21,588 nt of DNA from a virus: positions 1 to 21,588 of IMG/VR virus record IMGVR_UViG_3300033994_000338; one strand, given 5' to 3'. Positions 6,222 to 11,717 of this stretch are shown here, one piece after another. How positions within the stretch are numbered: the stretch's first letter is position 1; each line of letters opens with the position of its first letter. The notes below the pieces were generated by a model, which saw only the letters and a list, made by a program, of their open reading frames with translations, was not told where the DNA came from and did no database searches. The position numbers were made by a program, and so were the translations under genes.

Positions 6222-6656
6222 CTAAACCCTTGATAAATAGACCCTAGCCCCGCTAATCGGGTAGGTTTCGGGGGTCGAACCCGTCCATAGCTTTCGAGCG
6301 TCGATCTCAACGATAAGGGAATCGTCCAGCAAAACCCCTGCCTGTGTGAGCGAATCCCCCACCGCCCGGACCAAGTGATCCAAGTCTGGCTTTCCCCCCG
6401 GATAGTCCGCATACTTTGACTTAGCAGGGCGCTCAATAAAGAAATCGACTTCGAGCTTTACGGGTTCACTAAAAGGCGTAACGTCCATAGATTCATTTAG
6501 GGCAAGTTTCGCCGCCAACATAACCGCCGATCGCCACTCAGGAAGATACTTCGAAGATTCGACCATAACCGCCCGCCCGCCGCGAACATAAGCAGTCTTG
6601 CTACCCTGCGGCGCAGGTCGCCCTTCGACCAAGAAAGAGAACTCAGTCCTAGACAA
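6222..6656 (-). CDS. rusA: RusA-like Holliday junction resolvase
   Basis: A 144-residue protein. The N-terminus has FSFLVEGRPAPQGSKTAYVR, the basic start typical of actinophage RusA proteins. The catalytic region is KPDLDHLVRAVGDSLTQAGV followed by LLDDSLIVEI (residues about 89-118), giving the aspartates D91, D93, D101 and D111/D112 that coordinate Mg2+ in RusA. These dimeric enzymes cleave four-way junctions during recombination and clear branched DNA before packaging. It follows the SSB-like gene by two bases and starts with TTG at 6654-6656 without a good ribosome-binding site, so it probably depends on coupling. It is the last gene of its transcription unit. Confidence 0.85.
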   Translation of the reverse strand: MSRTEFSFLVEGRPAPQGSKTAYVRGGRAVMVESSKYLPEWRSAVMLAAKLALNESMDVTPFSEPVKLEVDFFIERPAKSKYADYPGGKPDLDHLVRAVGDSLTQAGVLLDDSLIVEIDARKLWTGSTPETYPISGARVYLSRV

Positions 6657-6658
6657 AA

Positions 6659-7021
6659 CTAGAAGGGCATATCGTCGGCTACGGCAGTCCAGTCCGCAGG
6701 AACTTTAGTATTAGACACGTTTACTCCGACAGGTTCAAAAGTAGTTCCGTTTATAGAAACCTTCACCGAACGACCGGGCTTACCTTCACGATCGAGCTTT
6801 ACCGAGCCGTCCGGGTTCTTCCAATCTTCGATAACCGCAGAGTGAATCCCACTAAACACGCCTTCAGCGCCCACGTCGAAACTTACAGGCTTCTCAAACC
6901 AAGCCGTATAAAGCCGCTGAGCAGATTCGCCGTCCTTAGTCTTGAAATACTCCGTAACAGTAACCGCTTTGCCGTCCCAGAAAATCTTGGTCGCAAAACC
7001 CTTAACGCTGATAGTCGCCAT
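6659..7021 (-). CDS. ssb: Putative single-stranded DNA-binding protein
   Basis: A 120-residue protein with a beta-rich N-terminal domain (ATISVKGFATKIFWDGKAVT, then SAQRLYTAWFEKPVSF and ARSVK-like strands near 90-98) consistent with an OB fold, and a C-terminus ending ADDMPF. The acidic DDxPF tip is the hallmark of bacterial and phage SSB proteins, where it recruits partner enzymes. The protein is shorter than cellular SSB (about 160-180 residues) and I see no obvious SSB signature in the core, so the call rests on the tail, size and context: it sits directly before the RusA gene in a recombination/replication setting. Confidence 0.65.
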   Translation of the reverse strand: MATISVKGFATKIFWDGKAVTVTEYFKTKDGESAQRLYTAWFEKPVSFDVGAEGVFSGIHSAVIEDWKNPDGSVKLDREGKPGRSVKVSINGTTFEPVGVNVSNTKVPADWTAVADDMPF

Positions 7022-7059
7022 TTAGCAACCCCTTCCAATAGATACTTCGAGCCTAGCAG

Positions 7060-7326
7060 TTACGTCCGACAATGTTCAACTTCTACACAGTCCTTATGAC
7101 CGCAGATTCTTTCCCCGATCATAAACAGTTCGCCGTCGATAAGCGGGTTATCGTCCGCGTCGAACTCACCACCCCAAGGCTTACAGGGCTTCCCAAAACC
7201 ATAACTAATAGTCTTAGCGGGGCGCATACGACAACTAAAGCACAACCCGTCTTTACGCTCACGCTTATCTAACGGGACGAAGCTCACCTGCCCGCACCTA
7301 ACACAAACTATCTTCTTATCGTCCAC
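7060..7326 (-). CDS. Zinc-binding phage protein (two CxxC pairs plus CGHxxC)
   Basis: This 88-residue protein has a zinc ribbon formed by CVRC (residues 8-11) and CFSC (29-32), then GKPCKPWGGEFDADDNPLI, and a C-terminal CGHKDCVEVEHC (75-86). The PW.GEFD..DNP and CGHxxCV..EH blocks recur in small actinophage proteins and resemble degenerate HNH zinc frames, but the catalytic residues are not clear. A DNA- or RNA-binding role is inferred. It starts with GTG at 7324-7326 just below a long non-coding region and precedes the SSB-like gene by 38 bases. Confidence 0.65.
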   Translation of the reverse strand: MDDKKIVCVRCGQVSFVPLDKRERKDGLCFSCRMRPAKTISYGFGKPCKPWGGEFDADDNPLIDGELFMIGERICGHKDCVEVEHCRT

Positions 7327-7753
7327 CCTAAAACCCTAGCAGTTCCTAAATAACGCTTTGGGTTCTCGAAGGGAGAGAGAAGGGCTTAGTTACGCTCCAA
7401 CTCTCTAACGCCAAGGGACTCTTGGGTTTCGGTCGGGGTCGAGTCTTGCGATATCGACTATCTACGCCATACGTAATAACAGGCTTCTAGGGCTATTGGG
7501 TAGACACGATTCAATAGCGCCGCTATTACTCTGCCGATCTCTCTTCGGCTTTTGCCCGATCTAAAGCTTCATTTATCCGCCGAGCATACTAAACAGGATC
7601 GCTCTAACCGACTGAAACCGGGAGTATGAGTCCACGGGAAATTGACTTTAGTTCGGCTTAACGAGTTGGCACTCTCCGAACACTTGACCAAAGGCAAGAT
7701 TTGACCCGAGTAGTTCGGGCTTGCTGCTATTCAGTTATAGGAAGTTGCTCTTT
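7327..7753. ncRNA. 427-base non-coding region, candidate structured RNA
   Basis: No credible gene occupies this interval although the rest of the window is packed. Short perfect stems follow each other: AGAGAG/CTCTCT (7374-7406), CCAAG/CTTGG (7411-7425), GTCGA/TCGAC (7438-7458), CTATTG/CAATAG (7493-7517) or alternatively AATAGC/GCTATT (7513-7527), GCCGA/TCGGC (7533-7549), CATACT/AGTATG (7585-7628), GTTCGG/CCGAAC (7651-7681) enclosing GAGT/ACTC, and CCCGA/TCGGG (7705-7719) extended by GCAAG/CTTGC (7694-7724). GGCAAG at 7693-7698 can instead pair with CTTGaCC at 7683-7689. Both strands could fold. It matches no RNA class I know (tRNA, tmRNA, group I intron). A control region or origin is the alternative. 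Confidence 0.4.
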
Positions 7754-8566
7754 CTACTTGAAGTTATCGTCGTCGATCAGGAATCTTAGGGCGAGCTCTG
7801 CCTGTTGCGGAACGACGCCGTTTCCAGCCATTTTGAGTTCGTCTGCTCGGCTTAGATTATGCCCGGTTATGTGTCCTTCGGGCAAACCCATAAGCCACTC
7901 GGTAAAGAGCGAACTGAGCCTGTGCGATCCGTCTTTGCCGTCGGGTTTAGTAGGCGGTGGAGATTTACGCCCAGTTACTTGCTCCCAACGTTGAATAGCG
8001 GCGGCAAACCTGCCCCAATTAGTTTCTTTCTGAGTTACCCAGACTTGACGTGCGAGAGTTTCGATTCTATTCGGGTTATGTCCGTTGTTTTTGTGAACGT
8101 CGGCAAGCGGGGTCTTTAGAAGCTCCATTCGAACGGCTACGCCTAGACTCACTCCCGGCATACCCTTTACTTTCCCGTCTAGGTAGTCCTGCCGACGATC
8201 TAGATAATCGTCTATCTCTTCGTCATAGTTTCTAATATGCCCGATAGTCGGAGTCGGCAGTAGTCCTAATTTTTTGCTATCTTCGACAAACTCATAAGGG
8301 TTTGGGTTCGCATTACCCCGAAATGCCGGGCTTCGACCATTAGAAGCCGTAGTAAGAGTGTTAAACACTTGGACGGGCGACGATAAAGACTCGCTCTCGC
8401 TGGTGAGCCGCCCCTGCGTCTGAAGCTCGAACAGTCGTCCAGCGGCAGTCATACCCGATTTCGGAAAGACTGCCTGAAACAACTCCGAGTGCTCGGAGAA
8501 TAGGCTCTCCTGCTCGGTAATCCAGACCTGAAGATTCGAGTTCCAACTCGCTAGCGGCTTTAGCAC
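7754..8566 (-). CDS. DNA cytosine-C5 methyltransferase, C-terminal part (TRD and motifs IX-X)
   Basis: The C-terminus carries HRLSSLFTEWLMGLPEGH (motif IX region) and AGNGVVPQQAELAL (motif X), the parts missing from the overlapping upstream methyltransferase gene. The middle (LLPTPTIGH to about residue 190) would be the target-recognition region. The longest frame starts at GTG 8564-8566 with AAGGGG upstream and contains FPKSGMTAAGRLFELQ, which resembles a stretch in some phage methyltransferase proteins. That part overlaps, in another frame, the conserved motif VIII of the upstream gene. An alternative GTG at 8366-8368 would give 204 residues and an 8-base overlap. Together with its neighbour it would rebuild one enzyme, either as two subunits (as known for M.AquI) or through a frameshift. 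Confidence 0.75.
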   Translation of the reverse strand: MLKPLASWNSNLQVWITEQESLFSEHSELFQAVFPKSGMTAAGRLFELQTQGRLTSESESLSSPVQVFNTLTTASNGRSPAFRGNANPNPYEFVEDSKKLGLLPTPTIGHIRNYDEEIDDYLDRRQDYLDGKVKGMPGVSLGVAVRMELLKTPLADVHKNNGHNPNRIETLARQVWVTQKETNWGRFAAAIQRWEQVTGRKSPPPTKPDGKDGSHRLSSLFTEWLMGLPEGHITGHNLSRADELKMAGNGVVPQQAELALRFLIDDDNFK

Positions 8567-8918
8567 TTAATAGACCCCTTACATTTTCGATAACTACTAT
8601 TTTCGGTTTTATTTCGGTAATCGCTCTCAAGAACTCGAACCATAAGTTAGACCGAGTTCCTTCGGTTAGACCTTTTCGAAGCCCTGCGGTCGAAACGTCT
8701 TGGCAGGGAAATCCGCCCGTAAGTATCTCGACGGGTTCTATAGCGGTGAAGTCCACTTTACTAACGTCGTGGTAGTTAGGCACTCCGGGAAAGTTTGCGG
8801 CTAGGACTGCGGACGGGGCTTTCTCCCACTCACAATGCCAAGCGACTTCTGCGTCGAAGATTTTGGCTACGGCTATATCGAGTCCGCCGTAACCGCTGAA
8901 AAGGCTTCCTATCTTCAC
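8361..8918 (-). CDS. DNA cytosine-C5 methyltransferase, N-terminal catalytic part
   Basis: A 185-residue protein with motif I SLFSGYGGLDIA at the N-terminus, motif IV GGFPCQDVS (catalytic cysteine in PCQ), motif VI ENVRGLL, and motif VIII QRERVFIVA at the C-terminus. It stops right after motif VIII, lacking the target-recognition domain and motifs IX-X, which lie in the next gene in a +1 relative frame. A typical single-chain enzyme is over 300 residues. Start is GTG at 8916-8918, immediately after the Dam stop. The last codons read GTT TAA followed by C, a context where +1 slippage onto TTT would join the frames. It probably protects phage DNA from restriction. Confidence 0.88.
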   Translation of the reverse strand: MKIGSLFSGYGGLDIAVAKIFDAEVAWHCEWEKAPSAVLAANFPGVPNYHDVSKVDFTAIEPVEILTGGFPCQDVSTAGLRKGLTEGTRSNLWFEFLRAITEIKPKIVVIENVRGLLSAKAASELELESSGLDYRAGEPILRALGVVSGSLSEIGYDCRWTTVRASDAGAAHQRERVFIVARPSV

Positions 8919-9416
8919 TTAGTCCCCTTTTCTTTTGAGATCGATAAAGAATCCTTCGATAGAGCAGTTTCGCAGGGCTTCCTTTTCGGCTTCACCATAG
9001 GCGATAAGGACTGAAGGCGAACCAGCAGTCCCGGCTTTCTCACCTGTAGGTAAGTGAAACCGAATCCGACCCTTGATAAAGAGAATTGCGTCCGCCCTGC
9101 CCCAAACAGTTTCAAAGAAGGTTTTAGTTTCGGTTCGAGCAAATACAAGAGCAAGCCCCCCCCCCGCGTGTTTTGCGAGCTTATTTAGCCAAAGATCCAT
9201 ACCGCGACCATAGGGCGGGTTTAGCCATACTCGACCGAACCAATCCTGCTTTAGTCCGTCGTTTTCTATCGTGAAGTGATTTAGCGCAGTATCCCAAGGG
9301 CTGTCTACAGGGGCGCAGGGGTCAAGATCGAACGTTCCGAGCTTTGCTAAAAGTTCGGGCGGGGTAAGCCAAACGTCCGTTCCTGCGACTGTAGGTTCGC
9401 CGCCTAAATTAGCCAA
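8919..9416 (-). CDS. dam: Phage DNA N6-adenine methyltransferase (Dam family)
   Basis: A 165-residue protein with VWLTPPELLAKLGTFDLDPC near the N-terminus (the family's substrate and AdoMet region), the catalytic VWLNPPYG motif at about residues 63-70, and a compact C-terminus ending in basic residues. This is the layout of the phage Dam family of orphan adenine methyltransferases. It starts with TTG at 9414-9416 preceded by AAAGGGG at good spacing. The AGGGLAL segment (around residue 85) is encoded by a run of ten G, a potential slippage site that could switch the gene off. The next methyltransferase gene begins directly after the stop, so the two are expressed together. Confidence 0.88.
   Translation of the reverse strand: MANLGGEPTVAGTDVWLTPPELLAKLGTFDLDPCAPVDSPWDTALNHFTIENDGLKQDWFGRVWLNPPYGRGMDLWLNKLAKHAGGGLALVFARTETKTFFETVWGRADAILFIKGRIRFHLPTGEKAGTAGSPSVLIAYGEAEKEALRNCSIEGFFIDLKRKGD
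9156..9165 (-). repeat. Ten-base poly-G tract inside the Dam gene
   Basis: On the plus strand ten consecutive C (ten G in the coding strand) encode part of AGGGLAL in the Dam protein. Homopolymers of this length are unusual in an otherwise mixed-composition genome and are prone to slip during replication or sequencing. Loss or gain of one base would shift the frame; a +/-1 frame is open for nearly 80 codons from here to 8915. Confidence 0.85.
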
Positions 9417-9439
9417 GTTATCCCCTTTCGATTATCTGA

Positions 9440-9778
9440 CTATACCGAAGAAATCTTCAAGTAACTAATTCGGCTATAAAAATTATCCGCAAGATACCAG
9501 CGTCCCCGCTGAAGATCATAATAAGGCGACTCTTCCGGGCTATCCGAAGCCGACAACTTCCAGCCATTCGACCGAGCTATCTCAGCCCACTCCGACGACG
9601 ACTCGATAAGCCCGTTCAACGCCGCACAAAGAACAACCACGTTAGAAGGAACGTCGCGCTCGCGGCTACCACCCATACCCCGATTAGCCCTATGATTCGG
9701 GACTGCGGTTTCGGTATCGCCACAATGAACGCAACCGCCGTCGCGGTCGAGATACTTTTGAAACTCTTTCTTAGTCAT
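9440..9778 (-). CDS. HNH-like zinc nuclease-fold protein
   Basis: The 112-residue protein shows CVHC (residues 16-19), PNHRANRGMGGS (27-38), then VPSNVVVLCAALNGLIESS (44-62). The pattern of CxxC, N-H-R, SNVVVLC and N resembles the beta-beta-alpha zinc frame of HNH proteins in actinophages (NHRxxRGMGG, SNVIVLC). A histidine corresponding to the catalytic H may be H29. The C-terminus is SYLKISSV after a YYDLQRGRWYLAD segment. Start ATG at 9776-9778 overlaps the upstream metallopeptidase gene by 8 bases. Probably a nuclease in DNA metabolism; activity is unproven. Confidence 0.65.
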   Translation of the reverse strand: MTKKEFQKYLDRDGGCVHCGDTETAVPNHRANRGMGGSRERDVPSNVVVLCAALNGLIESSSEWAEIARSNGWKLSASDSPEESPYYDLQRGRWYLADNFYSRISYLKISSV

Positions 9779-10112
9779 TGCTGCCTAGAAGATACTCGGC
9801 TAGTTCTGGGTTGTCCCTAAGCATTAGGACGACGGGTTCTTCGTAAAGCCCAATAAAGAAATGCTCCCAGTCGTCGAAGTCAGTATTTTTACCCGGTTGG
9901 AAAGACCCGCCGAAAGTGATTCGGATAGCGTGAAGAAGCTCGTGGAAGAGCGTAACCCGCTTCATAGACGGAGCTTGCTCAAAGTCAAGAACGATCGAGT
10001 TATTGCCCGTCGAAGTGAACCCGAAGTGATTATTGCTAACCGAGTGCTTCCGCTTCTGCTCGATAATCTCCCAGACTTGAGTTCCGATCTTCACCGATTT
10101 AGGAATAGGCAT
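9771..10112 (-). CDS. Zinc metallopeptidase-like protein (HExxH)
   Basis: A 113-residue protein containing TLFHELLHAI with the zincin motif HELLH at residues 57-61. A downstream acidic segment (FDDWEHFFIGLYEEPV, about 79-94) provides a candidate third ligand (E86 or E91). Small phage proteins with this layout resemble the ImmA/IrrE group of metallopeptidases, which in prophages cleave repressors; the usual HTH partner is not seen nearby. The start ATG shares one base with the upstream stop (TAATG). The enzyme's target is unknown. It lies in the recombination operon, so a role early in infection is plausible. Confidence 0.75.
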   Translation of the reverse strand: MPIPKSVKIGTQVWEIIEQKRKHSVSNNHFGFTSTGNNSIVLDFEQAPSMKRVTLFHELLHAIRITFGGSFQPGKNTDFDDWEHFFIGLYEEPVVLMLRDNPELAEYLLGSND

Positions 10113-10450
10113 TAGCGCAAGACTTTCAGTTCGGTTTCGAGTTGGCGGGCGATCGTCTGAGTAGACATCTGCGCTAATTCTAACTGCTTCAGTTTGAGCT
10201 TGATTCGGTTGTATTCGGCTTTAGCCAAATCCGCCGCTAAACGTGCTTCAGCGGCTTTTAGGCGGCTTACGGCAGTTCGGTCGGCGACTGTGCCTTGAGA
10301 GTCTAAGAAAGCCAACTGGAGCGTCCTGTCGTAGTCATACTCGCAGTCGGCTAACTTACACTCAGCGTCATAGAGAGCGCCCACGCCCTTAGCCGCTTCA
10401 GTTTGTATGCGGTAAAGTTCCGCTACTATCTGGGTCGGCGTAATGTCCAT
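10112..10450 (-). CDS. Coiled-coil protein of the recombination operon (112 aa)
   Basis: Almost the whole protein is one heptad-like helix: AELYRIQTEAAKGVGALYDA, then ECKLADCEYDYDRTLQLAFL, SRLKAAEARLAADLAKAEYN and LKLKQLELAQMSTQTIARQL. The A..L..A spacing and the ADRTAV segment recall a widespread small phage protein usually found beside ERF or other annealing proteins; its function is not established. It overlaps the preceding gene by 53 bases in another frame and ends in a TAATG junction with the metallopeptidase gene. An accessory role in recombination is inferred from the neighbours only. Confidence 0.7.
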   Translation of the reverse strand: MDITPTQIVAELYRIQTEAAKGVGALYDAECKLADCEYDYDRTLQLAFLDSQGTVADRTAVSRLKAAEARLAADLAKAEYNRIKLKLKQLELAQMSTQTIARQLETELKVLR

Positions 10451-10598
10451 TATTTAGCCTTTCTGCCCGGTCGAAGATCGACCAGCGCAACGCGTTAGCA
10501 AGATTAGGGTTATTAGTTGCGTAAAGCTCGGAGTGAAGTTCCTTGATCTCAACTAGCGCCGCTAGCAGAATCCGTCTGTCGGCTAAGGTCATTTCCAT
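10398..10598 (-). CDS. Hypothetical protein overlapping both neighbours (66 aa)
   Basis: A 66-residue frame with the helical core RRILLAALVEIKELHSELYA followed by NPNLANALRWSIFDRAERLN. It overlaps the end of the ERF gene by 50 bases and the start of the coiled-coil gene by 53 bases, unusually long overlaps for this window. The middle is unique sequence that would otherwise be a gap of about 98 bases, which supports a real gene. A start at the second methionine (residue 3) is possible. Function unknown. Confidence 0.6.
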   Translation of the reverse strand: MEMTLADRRILLAALVEIKELHSELYATNNPNLANALRWSIFDRAERLNNGHYADPDSSGTLPHTN

Positions 10599-11151
10599 AG
10601 GCTTTTACTTTCTCAAGAATCGCAGGGCTAACTTTAGCCGCTTGCGCCGCCTTATACAGTTTACGCAAGCCTTCAAGATCGTAAACCAACGCTAAAGCGT
10701 CCGCTTCCGAAACCCAGTCCCTAGCGGGCTTCGACGCTTCGTAACTAAAAGAGTCCGGGTCTGGCTCGTCCGTAGGCAAGCAAAGCAACTGAAGCAGGAA
10801 CGTTCTCATAGCCACGCTCATAGCCTTAGCGGTCGCCTTGTCGCCCGAATCGAAAGCTTCGGCGGCGACGATACCCGAAATAGGTTCGCCCGAATCCCCG
10901 TAGACCGAGAACTCGACTTCGACATACGCGGCGTTCATTTGCGACCCCTTAGCCGTCGTTAGGGCTTCGTGCCTAACCGATCGGACTGCCGGGACGATAA
11001 ACCCGCCCGCTTTTCGCAACGCTGGACCAACCGCGTTCATAACCGCGTCGATACCGCGAAAACTAAACCCTTGAGCTTGATTCCTGTCCTTCTTAGCCAA
11101 GCCTTGAACTTCGTTCATTACGGCTAGGACTACTTCTGCGCTACTTGCCAT
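10549..11151 (-). CDS. erf: ERF-family single-strand annealing protein
   Basis: A 200-residue protein with the ERF signature: GFSFRGIDAVMNAVGPALRK (about residues 28-47), strands around EVEFSVYGDSGEPI, then DSGDKATAKAMSVAMRTFLL and QLLCLPTDEPDPD (about 101-133). ERF proteins form rings on single-stranded DNA and anneal complementary strands. With the YqaJ-type exonuclease upstream, this completes a two-component recombination pair like Red alpha/beta. The C-terminal third is helical and ends in DSASGAS. It overlaps the next upstream gene by 11 bases and the downstream gene by 50. Confidence 0.9.
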   Translation of the reverse strand: MASSAEVVLAVMNEVQGLAKKDRNQAQGFSFRGIDAVMNAVGPALRKAGGFIVPAVRSVRHEALTTAKGSQMNAAYVEVEFSVYGDSGEPISGIVAAEAFDSGDKATAKAMSVAMRTFLLQLLCLPTDEPDPDSFSYEASKPARDWVSEADALALVYDLEGLRKLYKAAQAAKVSPAILEKVKAYGNDLSRQTDSASGAS

Positions 11152-11347
11152 TTTCTTTACCCTTCTTAGATGTTGCGGTTATTTTGACTCGATCCGAATA
11201 GAAGCGGGTAGATAACCCTTCGACTTCGATCCAGTAAGCGTCCGGGTTGTCGGCGACGTAGCCAGAAGCGACGACGATTCCAAAAACCCAAGTTTCTGCG
11301 TGTTGCTCGCTCTTGATAACAATAAAAACCTGTTTCCCTAGTTTCAT
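11141..11347 (-). CDS. Hypothetical small beta-rich protein (68 aa)
   Basis: Not recognised. The pattern KQVFIVIKSEQ, TWVFGIVVASGYVAD, AYWIEVEGLSTRFYSDRVKI suggests a compact beta-barrel, perhaps SH3-like, followed by a lysine-rich tail (KKGKENGK). The start ATG is two bases after the stop of the 56-codon gene. The upstream 56-codon protein shows a similar beta character, so the two may be related small barrels. Basic tail and location in the recombination operon would fit a nucleic-acid-binding accessory role, which is a guess. Confidence 0.65.
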   Translation of the reverse strand: MKLGKQVFIVIKSEQHAETWVFGIVVASGYVADNPDAYWIEVEGLSTRFYSDRVKITATSKKGKENGK

Positions 11348-11349
11348 AA

Positions 11350-11520
11350 TTAGCCCAACTTCATAGAGTCAAGCCCGGCAGTCTTAGCCGAGTAATAAGT
11401 AATAATCGCTATCGACCCTTCGGTCGTCCGAAGCTTTATGCGCTTCTCCGTATCGGTTTCGTGAATCTCAATAATCACGCCTTTTACGCCGCCAGCGGTA
11501 ACAGTCTGCCCCAGTTCCAT
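11350..11520 (-). CDS. Small beta-rich protein (56 aa)
   Basis: A frame from ATG at 11518-11520 to TAA at 11350-11352 encodes MELGQTVTAGGVKGVIIEIH, then KRIKLRTTEGSIAIITYYSA and a short end. The layout (MxLGQxV..GGVKGxI..I, then strands) resembles KOW/SH3-like small barrels. ATG shares one base with the upstream stop (TAATG), and the next gene begins two bases after its stop. That tight fit supports a real gene despite its size. Function unknown. Confidence 0.65.
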   Translation of the reverse strand: MELGQTVTAGGVKGVIIEIHETDTEKRIKLRTTEGSIAIITYYSAKTAGLDSMKLG

Positions 11521-11717
11521 TACTTTCCCTTCGAGACAAACTTGCCGATTAGTTGGAAGATTTCGTTGCTCTTCTGCGCAAGCGTGAGCAAAGACTGATC
11601 GGTTTTGAATAGCTTTAGAATCGCTCGATCGTGCTGACCGAGCTTGATTACTACATAGATTAGAAGGCTGGCAGAGATAATCTGTAAAGCCCCTAGAACG
11701 ATAACTGCGGTTTCCAT
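11520..11717 (-). CDS. Small single-pass membrane protein (65 aa)
   Basis: The N-terminal segment METAVIVLGALQIISASLLI followed by YVVIKLG is one transmembrane helix beginning at the very N-terminus. The rest (QHDRAILKLFKTDQSLLTLA, then IFQLIGKFVSKGK) is an amphipathic basic helix likely in the cytoplasm. It lies directly after the exonuclease gene with no gap and ends in a TAATG junction. Its role is unknown; a membrane protein within a recombination operon is odd and could be an exclusion or membrane-anchoring factor. Confidence 0.65.
   Translation of the reverse strand: METAVIVLGALQIISASLLIYVVIKLGQHDRAILKLFKTDQSLLTLAQKSNEIFQLIGKFVSKGK

Noticed and set aside
6212-6436. Minus-strand frame of 74 codons inside the RusA gene
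   Set aside because: The overlapping frame has the RusA catalytic aspartates; this one has no motif and no ribosome-binding site.
7601-7615. Minus-strand TCAGTCGGTTAGAGC looks like the D-arm of a tRNA
   Set aside because: The 4-base D-stem does not pair properly, no anticodon stem follows at the right distance, and there is no GGTTCGAATCC-type T-arm or matching acceptor stem.
7701-7994. Plus-strand frame of 97 codons
   Set aside because: It lies antisense to the end of the C5 methyltransferase gene, lacks any recognisable motif and has no ribosome-binding site; it is an antisense shadow.
8915-9154. Minus-strand frame of 79 codons overlapping the Dam gene
   Set aside because: It is an alternative frame of the Dam coding sequence; it matters only as the frame entered if the poly-G tract slips. 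The Dam frame has conserved motifs throughout.
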